From contig DAINRO010000001.1 of NCBI GenBank assembly GCA_036741795.1, positions 53,778 to 117,777 on the forward strand: 64,000 nt of DNA. Reading direction: 5' to 3'. Of this stretch, positions 35,091-43,503 are shown piece by piece; positions within the stretch are counted from its first letter, which is position 1, and every line of letters starts with the position of its first letter. The stretch comes from DATKKM01 sp036741795. Lineage in GTDB: Bacteria; Chloroflexota; Dehalococcoidia; SM23-28-2; RBG-16-64-32. Both the position numbers and the translations under genes were made by a program. The notes under the pieces were generated by a model. That model had not been told where the DNA came from, did no database searches, and worked only from the letters and a program-made list of their open reading frames with translations.

Positions 35091-36308
35091 ATGAAGAAGG
35101 CGATATTACCGCTAGGCATTGGCCTGTTGTCGGTTGCCGTGGGTCTATTCTCGTCGGCAGATACATCGGACGCAGCGTTCCATTGGATGCGCGTGTATGG
35201 CGTTATGGCCGGAGCCAACGGTGATGCGAATATCCAATATGTGGAATTGCGGATGACCCATAGCGGCCAGAACTTCGTGGACACCCATGATATCTGCTTC
35301 TTTGATTCAACGGGTGCACCCTATGCTCGCTTTACATTTCCCGATAATGTTCCCAACGGTGCCGATGAAGCCTCGATCCTCGTCGGAACGACTGAGTTCG
35401 ATGCGGTCTGGTCGGCCGGGAGTCCGGACGACGCATTCTTTGTGGCGATAACGGAAGAAAACACGGTTAAGATATCGGACGGATCCCCTGAGCCCCATCC
35501 GGTACGCGGGCCTGCAGGCAAAGTGGCGTTCGGCACTGATAACGCAACGATTCCGTCCCAGATGTGCGACGACGACAACTTGCCGCCAATGGATCAATTC
35601 ACTCCAATCGATTCGATTGCCTACGGAACTGGTTATACAGGAACGGTCGAACTGGGTACGAAGTTAAATGTGGACCTGCCGACCGCCGGCAGCATGGCAG
35701 CGACGATGCAGGGACCGATCTGTCTAACCGGGTCCCCAACACCATGCACTGGTATATGGGAGCCACGGAACAACTCCGAGGACTACGCGCTCGTCGACGT
35801 CAACGACCCCAACAGCAACAACCCGCGCAACAACGCGGGCCAGTCTGGCGACATCACCGGTCCCCCTCCAGACGGAGATGGCGATGGCGTACCCGATGCT
35901 ACCGACAACTGTCCGGCTTGGCCAAATCCCGGTCAGGGGCTCCCCAATACATGGACAGTTCCAACGGGTGACAGTGACTGCGACGGCTTCCCGGACACCG
36001 TGACCAGTGGTGGGCGCGGCCGGGAAAACTTCCTGGGGACGGACCCGATTGATTGGTGCGGCGACACCACGACAGCGAATGACGAACAAGGTCCAGGTGT
36101 TGGCGAGCCGTTGTCTCCATGGCCAGCGGACATCAACGACACTCGATCTGTGAACCTCTCCGACATATCTCTCATGAGTGGTTCCTATAACAAGGCGCCG
36201 CCGGACCCACTTTATGATCAGCGTACAGACATGAACGCCAACAACGCGGTCAACTTGAGTGACATTTCCCTCATGAGTGCCTTCTACAATAAGAACTGCG
36301 CCCCCTAG
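35091..36308 (+). CDS. Secreted protein with thrombospondin-type-3 and dockerin-like repeats
   Basis: The 405-residue protein has a signal peptide (about residues 1-29), a beta-rich N-terminal region, a calcium-binding TSP3-like segment (DGDGDGVPDATDNCP near 270) and two C-terminal dockerin-like repeats, each with an NLSDISLMS motif preceded by a D-x-N or D-x-R calcium loop. Dockerin-like repeats dock onto cohesins or serve as cell-surface anchors. The ATG at 35091 follows GGGAGGG. No cohesin gene is in the window. Codon use looks less GC-biased than in neighbours. Confidence 0.75.
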   Translation: MKKAILPLGIGLLSVAVGLFSSADTSDAAFHWMRVYGVMAGANGDANIQYVELRMTHSGQNFVDTHDICFFDSTGAPYARFTFPDNVPNGADEASILVGTTEFDAVWSAGSPDDAFFVAITEENTVKISDGSPEPHPVRGPAGKVAFGTDNATIPSQMCDDDNLPPMDQFTPIDSIAYGTGYTGTVELGTKLNVDLPTAGSMAATMQGPICLTGSPTPCTGIWEPRNNSEDYALVDVNDPNSNNPRNNAGQSGDITGPPPDGDGDGVPDATDNCPAWPNPGQGLPNTWTVPTGDSDCDGFPDTVTSGGRGRENFLGTDPIDWCGDTTTANDEQGPGVGEPLSPWPADINDTRSVNLSDISLMSGSYNKAPPDPLYDQRTDMNANNAVNLSDISLMSAFYNKNCAP

Positions 36309-36360
36309 GACTAGCTCAGGACAGCCACTGCTAGAATGACGGGCGAAAGGAGGATGCCCC

Positions 36361-36618
36361 ATGTCCATCTTGCGCCGCCGGCTTTATCGCAGCAAAGAGG
36401 ACCGGATGATCTCCGGACTCATCGGAGGGATCGCCGAGTACCTCGGCGGGATCGACCCGACGCTTCTGCGCCTGGCTTTCGTGTTCCTGACAATTCTGAC
36501 CGCGTTCTTACCGGGAATCGCTGTTTACATCCTGGGGATGATCATCGTTCCCGAGAAGCCGCGCCGGGTCGCAGGTAAGTCCTCTGTCGCAGTAACAGCT
36601 GCCGACGAAAGCGCCTAG
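36361..36618 (+). CDS. PspC domain protein
   Basis: This 85-residue protein matches PspC: basic N terminus RRLYRSKEDRMISGLIGGIAEYLG, then DPTLLRLAFVFLTILT and the hydrophobic GIAVYILGMIIVPEKP. PspC domain proteins are membrane stress proteins. TAGAAT at 36332-36337 and AAGGAGG before the ATG mark the start. It is convergent with the PfkB kinase and overlaps its end by 4 nt. Confidence 0.9.
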   Translation: MSILRRRLYRSKEDRMISGLIGGIAEYLGGIDPTLLRLAFVFLTILTAFLPGIAVYILGMIIVPEKPRRVAGKSSVAVTAADESA

Positions 36619-37475
36619 GTCACCTTAGCGACGATTTCGGGGTAGAGCCGCAACCGCTCCTCCACCCGGCGTCGGTCGGGAACCATAGAGGGGCCCTCAC
36701 CTTCGACAACGCAGGAGGCGCCGGCGGCGGCGAACCTCGCCGCTTCCCACGCATCGCTGGTTTCTGACAGGCCCACCAGGAACCCGGCGGCGAACACATC
36801 GCCTGCCCCGGTCGGATCGATCGCACGGGCGGGAAACGCGTCAATGTGTCGCCACTCGCCCTTATAGCTGACGTCGGCGCCGCCATCGCCACGCGTCAGA
36901 GCCACGATATCGCACTTCTCTGCCCACCCCTGGACCGTGGACTGCAGCCGGGGCTCGGGCAGGTCTTCGGCGGACACAAACACGGCGCTCGCGTGGGAGA
37001 TAAGGCGCTCCGGCAGAGCATTCGCCGCAACGGGCGTGACCAGTCCATCGGCGCCGATCTCCCGCAGCCAACCCTGCACACCGACCCCGATAAGCGAGTT
37101 GCCAAAAAGATCGATCGCGCTGGCATCGACTTCGCCCGCTACCGGTCCCAGGAGAACGATCGATGATCCGGCCCATCCTTCCGATAGGTCGTCAATCTGG
37201 ACGGGGCTCGCCCTGCCAGGCACCCACTGCTTCCGGCCCTCCGTCGTATAGACGTTACGGATCTGCGTGGTGGCGTTGCTCGGCACCCGGTGAACGTCTA
37301 TGCCCGTGAGCACTTCTTCCGTCGGGAAGTCCTCAGCGCATGCGGTCAGCACAGCAGTCCGCAGGCCGAGGTTGCGGGCAAGGAGCCCCGCATAGGTCAC
37401 TGCGCCCCCGGCGCGCCACTCACCGTCGTGGAGGTCCTGGACGACGTGCCCGACGACGAGAAAGTCCGGCTTCAC
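36615..37475 (-). CDS. PfkB family carbohydrate/nucleoside kinase
   Basis: This 286-residue ribokinase-superfamily protein has WRAGGAVTYAGLLARNLG near the N terminus and the PfkB signature AIDPTGAGDVFAAGFLVG with the catalytic Asp. The sugar or nucleoside substrate is not identifiable. GTG start at 37475: a TAAGGT lies 6 nt upstream and overlaps the jag stop, which could be either a leaderless -10 or an AAGG ribosome-binding site. It is downstream of jag in the same direction. Confidence 0.87.
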   Translation of the reverse strand: MKPDFLVVGHVVQDLHDGEWRAGGAVTYAGLLARNLGLRTAVLTACAEDFPTEEVLTGIDVHRVPSNATTQIRNVYTTEGRKQWVPGRASPVQIDDLSEGWAGSSIVLLGPVAGEVDASAIDLFGNSLIGVGVQGWLREIGADGLVTPVAANALPERLISHASAVFVSAEDLPEPRLQSTVQGWAEKCDIVALTRGDGGADVSYKGEWRHIDAFPARAIDPTGAGDVFAAGFLVGLSETSDAWEAARFAAAGASCVVEGEGPSMVPDRRRVEERLRLYPEIVAKVT

Positions 37476-37484
37476 CGGCGAACC

Positions 37485-38282
37485 TTATCTGTCGTAGCGA
37501 TCCCGCCCGCGTCCGCCGCCCTGTCCGCCACCACCGCGCGGTCGGATGACGATCTTTCGTTCGTCTCCCTGTCCAACAGAGCCGGTGACAACTGCCGAAT
37601 CGTCCGCCAGGGCCAGGTGGATAATGCGGCGTTCGTTAGCCGGCATCGGCTCAAGGGTCATGGGGCGACGTGAGCGACGGACACGGTCCGCCATGCGGGC
37701 GGCCAGGTTGCGCAGCGTCTCCTCGCGCCGACGATGGTAGTGCTCAACGTCCACTGTGACGAGGACGCGGCTGTCTGTCTTGTGGGTCACCGCGAGATTC
37801 ACGAGGTACTGGATCGCCGAGAGAGTGGCGCCTCGCCGGCCAATCAGCAGCCCCAGGTCCTCGCCCTCGATGTCGAGCACGGCACTGGCCCGGCCGAGTC
37901 CGTCTGCGGCGGTCTCCGGCTCGCGCACGTCCACATCTGTGTCTATGTCCACCAAACGCAGGAGTTCGCGCAAGTAGTCTGCCGCCACCTGCACCTCTTC
38001 GGAATCGATGTCCTTGAGGTCGATGTTCTCGCGTTCGCTGACACGTAGCTCAGCGGGAAGCTCTCCGCCCTCGTCATCGTCATGGGCCATCGGGCGGGCC
38101 GTGCCTTCTTCGAGGGCGGTCACGCGCACGCGCGCCTGCTCACCGCCGAGACCGAAAAGACCGGCCTTACCGCCCGTCAGGACTTCAATACTTACCTGGC
38201 TGCGTTTGAGACCCAGCTCCTGGAGGGCGATATCGATCGCTTCATCGACGCTTTTTGCGCTTACTTCGACGCTTTCCGTCAT
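37485..38282 (-). CDS. jag: Jag/KhpB RNA-binding protein
   Basis: The 265-residue protein has the Jag-N domain (SAKSVDEAIDIALQELGLKR), a KH domain with VLDIEGEDLGLLIGRRGATL and a C-terminal R3H domain (MTLEPMPANERRIIHLAL), ending in a Gly/Arg tail. Jag/KhpB binds RNA and affects cell elongation in Firmicutes. Its start lies inside the end of yidC (41-nt overlap), the usual yidC-jag coupling. Confidence 0.94.
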   Translation of the reverse strand: MTESVEVSAKSVDEAIDIALQELGLKRSQVSIEVLTGGKAGLFGLGGEQARVRVTALEEGTARPMAHDDDEGGELPAELRVSERENIDLKDIDSEEVQVAADYLRELLRLVDIDTDVDVREPETAADGLGRASAVLDIEGEDLGLLIGRRGATLSAIQYLVNLAVTHKTDSRVLVTVDVEHYHRRREETLRNLAARMADRVRRSRRPMTLEPMPANERRIIHLALADDSAVVTGSVGQGDERKIVIRPRGGGGQGGGRGRDRYDR

Positions 38283-39231
38283 GGGCAGTCCTCGCTTCCT
38301 GTTGTCCCTCGCTTTCGGGGGCTTCTTGATCCACTTCAGTGGCCTCCACGACGATGTCGGCCTTGTCGCGTTCTTTCACCGCCGGGGCAGGAGCTTCTTC
38401 CATGGGAAACGGCAAAAGTTGCCGCCAGCTCAGAATCCGGCGGCCATAGACCCAGTAGCTGGCGAACAGGCTGAACACGTTGCTAACAACCCAGTAAATG
38501 CCGACGCCGCTCGGGAGACTAAGCGTGATGAACATGAGCATCATCGGCATCATCCAGGTAAGCATCTGTTGCTGCTGCTGTTGTTGCGCAGATGCGTTGG
38601 GTGTCACGCTCATTCGCTGCTGGAGGTAGGTGCTGATTCCAACGAGGATCGGAAGGACGTAAGTGGGATCGGGTTGGCCGAGGTTTAACCACAGGAAATG
38701 TTGGTTTAGGGGGATCTGGGCCCGCAGGATATCCAGCGGATAGAGGCGTTGCGATAGGCCAACCAAACTCTCCGGGCTGCCTCCCACCACGTACACAAGT
38801 GCGCGATAGAGGGCGATGAAGACTACCATCTGGATGACCAGGGGCATAAAGCAACCCAGGGGGTTGATGTGGTTCTCCTTGTAGAGCCGCATCATCTCTT
38901 CCTGCCGCTTCTTCGGGTCCTTGTACTTCTTCTGGATCTCCTGCATCTCCGGCTGGATAGCCTGCATCGCACGGGTGGATTGCAGCTGCCGGATCGTGAA
39001 CGGGATGGTGATGAGACGGAGGATGACCGTGAACAGGATGATCGCGAGGCCAAAGTTGCCGAGAGTGAAGATGTTGAGGAACACAAGGGCGTTGATCAGA
39101 GGATTGACGAAGAGAATGTCCCACGGGCTCTCCCCTGCGAGGATCAGCACCACGACGGCGATCAGTGCCACGAGGACTATGACTGCTGAAATAGAGATCC
39201 CGGGTCGGCGAGAAGCAGTCACGGCTGTCAC
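38242..39231 (-). CDS. yidC: Membrane protein insertase YidC/Oxa1
   Basis: YidC inserts membrane proteins. The 329-residue form lacks a large periplasmic domain, as in single-membrane bacteria. It has five or six hydrophobic segments, the conserved LRLITIPFTIRQLQSTRAMQ and MMRLYKENHINPLGCFMPL cytoplasmic loop, a short glutamine run before MLTWMMPMMLMF, and a strongly basic C-terminal tail that may contact ribosomes. It begins 4 nt before the end of the upstream lipoprotein gene. Confidence 0.96.
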   Translation of the reverse strand: MTAVTASRRPGISISAVIVLVALIAVVVLILAGESPWDILFVNPLINALVFLNIFTLGNFGLAIILFTVILRLITIPFTIRQLQSTRAMQAIQPEMQEIQKKYKDPKKRQEEMMRLYKENHINPLGCFMPLVIQMVVFIALYRALVYVVGGSPESLVGLSQRLYPLDILRAQIPLNQHFLWLNLGQPDPTYVLPILVGISTYLQQRMSVTPNASAQQQQQQQMLTWMMPMMLMFITLSLPSGVGIYWVVSNVFSLFASYWVYGRRILSWRQLLPFPMEEAPAPAVKERDKADIVVEATEVDQEAPESEGQQEARTAHDGKRRSKRKKRR

Positions 39232-40328
39232 TCGACACTCCCCGTCACGACACGACCGGTCTCAAGATCGACACGGAAAATATCATGTGAGCGCGAAACG
39301 ATAATCGCGTTCCCCTCGTGGATTATCGGCGAGGCGTAGACGCCTTCCTTCAGGTCCACCTCCTCGACCACCTCGCCCGTGGCGGCATCGATCAGGAAAA
39401 CGAGTCCTTCATTATTTGCGACCACGGCCGTTCCTGATTCGTCGACGGCCACCCCACCACGAATAGGCTCTCGAGTATCGATTGAGGGCCAGACCTCTTC
39501 GCCTGTACCCGCGTCAACACCGTAGATGCGACCGTCAAGGTTCGTAGCAACGATGATCTCCGAGCCACCGGCGTCGGTCACGGCTGGCTCGCCCCAGAAC
39601 CAGTTCTTAGCCTCGAACGCCCAGCGTTCGTCGCCCAGGGCAGTATCAACGCCGTACAAAGTCGCACCAATTCCCCCGACGACGACTGTCTCTTCTGCGG
39701 TCAGAACCGGGGGGGTCAACAAGCCCGCGTTTACTTCGAATGGAGCATCCCATTCCGAATCTAGCGAGTCCGCCGCAAGATTCCAGAGCCGGCCATCCTC
39801 CGTAGCAACGTAAAGTTGTCCATCTTCAGTAAGTAATGGCGTGGAACCGACACTGCCCGTATCCAAGCGGTCGAGTTCGTCGCCGCTCTCCGCATCCAGA
39901 ACGTAGAGGTTTCCGTCGGTGGATCCCGCTATCAACCGGTCACCGTCCAGGACAGGACCGGCGATTACAGGATCGTCCGTGTCAAACGTCCACAGGCACT
40001 CGCCTTCGTCGCGCGACATTGCGTAGACGGTGCCGTCGTAGGCGCCGATGTAGACAGTCGAGTCGCCGATTGCGGGAGCGCCGTAAATGCCCTCCAGGTC
40101 CAGCCCGTTGTCACTACCCGGGCAACGTGTTTCATCGTCCGCCGGAAATGTCCATATCTCGTCAAGACTCTCAAGCTCCAGGGCGGATATTTCGCCGTCG
40201 TCCAAACTCACGTATACGGTGTCACCGTCCACCTTCGGACTCACCCAGCCGTCGGGACTGGCGATGGACGCACAGGCCACAAGAACCGGGAAAGTGAGGA
40301 GGAGCGGGAGGAATCGGAGCTTAGCGGC
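39228..40328 (-). CDS. PQQ/BamB-like beta-propeller lipoprotein
   Basis: This 366-residue protein has a lipoprotein signal peptide ending LLTFPVLVAC and about seven WD/PQQ-like repeats of the type GDTVYVSLDDGEISAL, STVYIGAYDGTVYAMS and DRLIAGSTDGNLYVLD. It is probably lipid-anchored outside the membrane as a protein-binding propeller. TTG 40328 with GGAG 5 nt away gives a clean signal peptide; ATG 40352 is the alternative. It sits between yidD and yidC, where no such gene is normally found. Confidence 0.82.
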   Translation of the reverse strand, partial: AAKLRFLPLLLTFPVLVACASIASPDGWVSPKVDGDTVYVSLDDGEISALELESLDEIWTFPADDETRCPGSDNGLDLEGIYGAPAIGDSTVYIGAYDGTVYAMSRDEGECLWTFDTDDPVIAGPVLDGDRLIAGSTDGNLYVLDAESGDELDRLDTGSVGSTPLLTEDGQLYVATEDGRLWNLAADSLDSEWDAPFEVNAGLLTPPVLTAEETVVVGGIGATLYGVDTALGDERWAFEAKNWFWGEPAVTDAGGSEIIVATNLDGRIYGVDAGTGEEVWPSIDTREPIRGGVAVDESGTAVVANNEGLVFLIDAATGEVVEEVDLKEGVYASPIIHEGNAIIVSRSHDIFRVDLETGRVVTGSVE

Positions 40329-40569
40329 CAATGGTGCTCCGGTCCATGGCATCACCGGTGCCGGGGACTGGGTCGAGGCCGCCCTTGCTGAACGGGTTGC
40401 AGCGCAACAGGCGCCATAAGCCCAGCCCGATTCCTTTGATTACGCCGTGTCGCTCGATCGCCTCATACGTGTATTCCGAGCAGGTGGGCTGGAAGCGACA
40501 CCCGGGTGGCAACGAGGGTGAGATGTTGCGCTTGTAGAAGCGCAGCATCGCTAGGGCAGCCGCCTTCAT
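40321..40569 (-). CDS. yidD: Membrane protein insertion efficiency factor YidD
   Basis: This 82-residue YidD has the family core PGCRFQPTCSEYTYEAI with two cysteines and LWRLLRCNPFSKGGLDPVP. It aids YidC-dependent insertion. Its start overlaps the rnpA stop and its end overlaps the start of the propeller lipoprotein gene. Confidence 0.95.
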   Translation of the reverse strand: MKAAALAMLRFYKRNISPSLPPGCRFQPTCSEYTYEAIERHGVIKGIGLGLWRLLRCNPFSKGGLDPVPGTGDAMDRSTIGR

Positions 40570-40919
40570 GCGGTGGCCTCCGAACGGAGAGACAAGCCCG
40601 CGCGGACAAACAAATCGAGCACGGCTGTCTGCAGTTCGTCGAACGTGGCGGCGGGCGCGGTAGTCTTCGCGGATAGCACGATGTCGTGGCCCCGGGTTAT
40701 ATCCGATACGCGAACGATCTCCCGCAGGCGGCGGCGCAGCTTGTTGCGCACGACGGAACCGCCCACACGCTTGCTCGTCACGAAGCCGAAGCGGTTGTGG
40801 TCAAGGTCATTGCTGACGGCGCGGAGCACTAGCAGCGGACCGCTCCAGGCGCGTCCATGGGCAAAGACGTTGTCAAAGTCCTTGCGCTGACGCAGCCGCG
40901 ATTCCGTGGGTAGACCCAA
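40566..40919 (-). CDS. rnpA: Ribonuclease P protein component
   Basis: RnpA is the protein cofactor of RNase P for tRNA 5' processing. The 117-residue protein has the RNR signature VVRNKLRRRLREIVR and the RFGFVTSKRVGG segment. TTG at 40919 (protein LGLPTESRLRQRKDFDNVF) is chosen because AGGA lies 7 nt upstream and the N terminus matches the family; reading from 41006 would overlap rpmH. Confidence 0.95.
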   Translation of the reverse strand: MGLPTESRLRQRKDFDNVFAHGRAWSGPLLVLRAVSNDLDHNRFGFVTSKRVGGSVVRNKLRRRLREIVRVSDITRGHDIVLSAKTTAPAATFDELQTAVLDLFVRAGLSLRSEATA

Positions 40920-40953
40920 CCCGGCATCCTGGTTCGCGGTAGGCAGGTCCGTC

Positions 40954-41091
40954 TCAAACGGATAGCCGCCACCTGCCCTTGAGCATGCGGCGCTTAAGGA
41001 CGGCACGGCCGTTCTTGGTGCTATTGCGCTTCATGAAGCCGTGCCTTCGGGCACGGCGGCGCTTCTTTGGCTGATAGGTTCGCTTGGGCAA
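40954..41091 (-). CDS. rpmH: 50S ribosomal protein L34
   Basis: The 45-residue basic protein reads MPKRTYQPKKRRRARRHGF, then KNGRAVLKRRMLKGR, typical L34. It begins with TTG at 41091, with GGAGG 6 nt upstream. It heads the rpmH-rnpA-yidD-lipoprotein-yidC-jag cluster. The dnaA gene, its usual divergent neighbour near the origin, is absent. Confidence 0.96.
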   Translation of the reverse strand: MPKRTYQPKKRRRARRHGFMKRNSTKNGRAVLKRRMLKGRWRLSV

Positions 41092-41183
41092 TGGGCGCCT
41101 CCAGTCCTAACCCAAATGGCGCTGATAGTAGCACGTTAGTCCGCCGATTGTGCAGACCCGCGATGTAAGGCGCGCCGATGAAA

Positions 41184-41213
41184 ATTATAGGGTCGCCTAT
41201 AAATGAGGGTCAA
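41184..41213 (-). promoter_or_regulatory. rpmH promoter with overlapping palindrome
   Basis: On the minus strand TTGACC (41208-41213), an 18-nt spacer and TATAAT (41184-41189) form a strong promoter. A perfect 6-bp inverted repeat TATAGG/CCTATA with 4-nt spacer (41186-41201) overlaps the -10 and part of the spacer, as an operator would. Confidence 0.7.
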
Positions 41214-41229
41214 ACACATGTGGGCGGGT

Positions 41230-41799
41230 TCAGGTGACGGTGAGTGGCACGCCGGTGGAGCAAAACGGACATTCTGTGGGCGCAAACGATGGCAGATCCA
41301 GCGCCAGGCAGGCGAAGAAGGGGGCACCAAAGTCGATCGATCCGTCCGTGCGGTCTATCAGCACCGCCACCCCTGCGACTTCCCCCCCTTCTTCTCGTAC
41401 CGCTTCGATCACGTGACGCACACTACCCCCGGTGGTCAGGACGTCATCAACCACGATCAGCCTCTCACCGCGCTCGATCTTGAATCCCCTGCGAAAGGCG
41501 CGGCTGCCATCCGGCTCCGATTCCGCGAAGATGCTTCGCAAGCCGAGTGCACGCGCCACCTCGTAGCTGATGAGAATTCCGCCGGTAGTGGGGCCCGCGA
41601 CCAGGGTCGGTGCCAGGGGCTTAGCCCACTCGGCGATCATTCGGCACATGGCCTCGGTCTGCGCTGGGTATTCCAGCAGACGAAACTTCTCGACGTACAT
41701 GCCGGAGTGGCGTCCGGACGATAGCTGGAAGTGGCCCTCCTGTAACGCGCCCACTCCCCGCAGCAGACTTTCGGCCGCCGGGGAGGTCTCTGTGCTCAA
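41230..41799 (-). CDS. pyrE: Orotate phosphoribosyltransferase
   Basis: PyrE joins orotate and PRPP in pyrimidine synthesis. The 189-residue protein has GHFQLSSGRHSGMYVEKFRLLE, TLVAGPTTGGILISYEVA, FAESEPDGSRAFRRGFKI and the PRPP-binding LIVVDDVLTTGGSV. The TTG start at 41799 is 5 nt after the lepB stop, so the two are cotranscribed. Confidence 0.93.
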   Translation of the reverse strand: MSTETSPAAESLLRGVGALQEGHFQLSSGRHSGMYVEKFRLLEYPAQTEAMCRMIAEWAKPLAPTLVAGPTTGGILISYEVARALGLRSIFAESEPDGSRAFRRGFKIERGERLIVVDDVLTTGGSVRHVIEAVREEGGEVAGVAVLIDRTDGSIDFGAPFFACLALDLPSFAPTECPFCSTGVPLTVT

Positions 41800-41804
41800 C
41801 GGGT

Positions 41805-42770
41805 TTACTCGGCCTCTTCGGCCATGCCAACCGAGTGGTTGGGCGCGAGACCGATGTTCGGCCCGCTCTCGTTCCAGTACGTGACCATCGCCTTGCCGAC
41901 AATGTTTTCCAGGGGCACCAACCACCCCTGGCGGGAGTCGCTGCTGTTCTGCCTGTTGTCGCCCATTACGAAGTAGCAAGCCTCAGAACCACACTGCGCC
42001 CTTGCTGCCTCGGAACCCGCAGGCGGCACGTGCACGACACATTGCTGACCACACGAAGTTGAACCCTGGATGTACGGCTCGTCGAGCAACTGGTTGTTCA
42101 CGAAGACGCCTTCGCTCTGCCGGATGTCTACCGTGTCGCCCGGAACGCCAATCACACGCTTGATGAAGTCTCGCCCCTGGTTGACCGGGGCATGGAAAAC
42201 GATGACGTCGCCACGTTCCGGATCGCTGAATAAGTGCCGGCGGTCGTCTTCCCCGGCGTCGAAGAACGGGAGCCAGTCGAACGGGCCGAGATCGATCTCG
42301 GCGTAGCTGAGCTTGTTCACGATCAGATAGTCGCCATCCTGGAGACTTGGCTGCATGCTGGCGCCCTCGACCTTGAAGTTCTGGAACGAGGCGCGAACAG
42401 CGAGGAAGAGCAAGGCTGCAAGGAGAAGCGTTTCGGCCAGTTCGCGGACAGTGACCGCCCATCGCCGCTCCGGCTTGGGCAGAACGATCGTTTCCTGGCG
42501 TAGACGTTGCTGAAGTTCGGTGAGACGCTCCTCGTAGACGGGTTGATAGCGGTCCGGGTAAGCAACTGGAATCGAAGTGCCACTACTTGGTCGGCTGAAC
42601 TCGATCACATCTTCGGTCTCGGCGACTGGATCGAAGTGGAAGAGGTAATCCTCGGGAACGGAAGGCGCCGACACCCGCTCGTCCCAGGATTCGAAAAGAG
42701 GATCGAAGCCTGTTCCGGGGGAGTCGTCGAGTTCGTCGAAGGGGTAGTCGGTCTCGTCGAATCGGGTCAT
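41805..42770 (-). CDS. lepB: Signal peptidase I
   Basis: The 321-residue protein has a transmembrane helix (about 112-128), the catalytic Ser138 in EGASMQPSL, Lys204 in DFIKRVIGVPGD, and GDNRQNSSDSR. An acidic, proline-containing cytoplasmic N-terminal extension of about 110 residues precedes the membrane helix and is unusually long for the family. The ATG at 42770 is preceded by TATAAT with only 9 nt between, so the leader is about 3 nt; upstream in-frame codons cross the divergent sigma gene. Confidence 0.93.
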   Translation of the reverse strand: MTRFDETDYPFDELDDSPGTGFDPLFESWDERVSAPSVPEDYLFHFDPVAETEDVIEFSRPSSGTSIPVAYPDRYQPVYEERLTELQQRLRQETIVLPKPERRWAVTVRELAETLLLAALLFLAVRASFQNFKVEGASMQPSLQDGDYLIVNKLSYAEIDLGPFDWLPFFDAGEDDRRHLFSDPERGDVIVFHAPVNQGRDFIKRVIGVPGDTVDIRQSEGVFVNNQLLDEPYIQGSTSCGQQCVVHVPPAGSEAARAQCGSEACYFVMGDNRQNSSDSRQGWLVPLENIVGKAMVTYWNESGPNIGLAPNHSVGMAEEAE

Positions 42771-42779
42771 GTGTAGTCC

Positions 42780-42785
42780 ATTATA
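42780..42785 (-). promoter_or_regulatory. -10 element of lepB
   Basis: A perfect TATAAT on the minus strand ends 9 nt before the lepB ATG. No clear -35 or ribosome-binding site is seen. Confidence 0.55.
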
Positions 42786-42877
42786 TCGCCGGGTTCTACT
42801 CGATAAGACGTATCGAAACGCCGCGTGGTTTCTCCCCGGGGTGATATTCCGGCTGTAGCTTGCCCATTCTAGACGCA

Positions 42878-42883
42878 TAGAAT
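42878..42883 (+). promoter_or_regulatory. -10 element of the ECF sigma gene
   Basis: TAGAAT ends 8 nt before the GTG of the sigma factor gene, with no ribosome-binding site. The predicted leader is about 2 nt. Confidence 0.45.
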
Positions 42884-42891
42884 GTCGGCAA

Positions 42892-43503
42892 GTGGAACCG
42901 CGACCCGACGAACAAGAACTCCTGGAACGGGCCCGCGCGGGCGACCTCGACGCCTTCAACGTTCTGGTGGAACACTACCAGACCACCGTGTTCAACCTTT
43001 GCCTCCGCATGCTCCGCACACCCCAATCCGCGGAGGACGCGACCCAGGAGACATTCATCTCGGCCTATCGTAATCTCGGCAGCTTTCGGGGCGGCTCCTT
43101 CCGCTCCTGGCTTTATCGGATCGCCGGCAATGCGAGTTATGACGAGTTGCGCCGCCAGAAAGCACGGCCGACCGTGCGGCTGGATCAACCCGGTGAGGAC
43201 GGCGAAGCGCAGATCGACCCACCCAGCTCCGAGGCGTCACTTGATGAACGAGCCCAGCAAAGCGAAGTCCGGCGCGTCTTGCAGAACGCGCTCGGCCGCC
43301 TACCGGACGATCAACGCCTCGCGATCATCCTGTGTGACGTCCAGGGGCTGGACTACGCGGAGATCGCCGTGGTCATGAAATGCTCACTGGGAACCGTCAA
43401 ATCACGCATAAACCGGGCGCGTGGAAAGCTACGTATTCTGCTGCTTGCCGAGGGTGGGGAACTTTTGCCGGACCGTTTCCGTCAAAGTGGTGAAGATAAA
43501 TGA
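42892..43503 (+). CDS. ECF (sigma-24/RpoE-like) RNA polymerase sigma factor
   Basis: The 203-residue sigma factor has region 2 (FNVLVEHYQTTVFNLCLRML, AEDATQETFISAYRNLGSF) and region 4 (LGRLPDDQRLAIILCDVQG, GTVKSRINRARGKLR), with no sigma-3 domain. It belongs with RpoE-type ECF factors. The GTG start follows a predicted near-leaderless promoter. Its stop overlaps the start of a zinc-finger anti-sigma gene, so it is probably held at the membrane and released by an envelope signal. Confidence 0.93.
   Translation: MEPRPDEQELLERARAGDLDAFNVLVEHYQTTVFNLCLRMLRTPQSAEDATQETFISAYRNLGSFRGGSFRSWLYRIAGNASYDELRRQKARPTVRLDQPGEDGEAQIDPPSSEASLDERAQQSEVRRVLQNALGRLPDDQRLAIILCDVQGLDYAEIAVVMKCSLGTVKSRINRARGKLRILLLAEGGELLPDRFRQSGEDK

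Noticed and set aside
38544..38590. Glutamine-run in yidC as a repeat of interest
   Set aside because: A run of about seven Gln in a loop of YidC is short low complexity and not unusual.
41092..41229. Replication origin next to rpmH
   Set aside because: No cluster of TTATNCACA-like DnaA boxes and no dnaA gene are present; the neighbour is pyrE.
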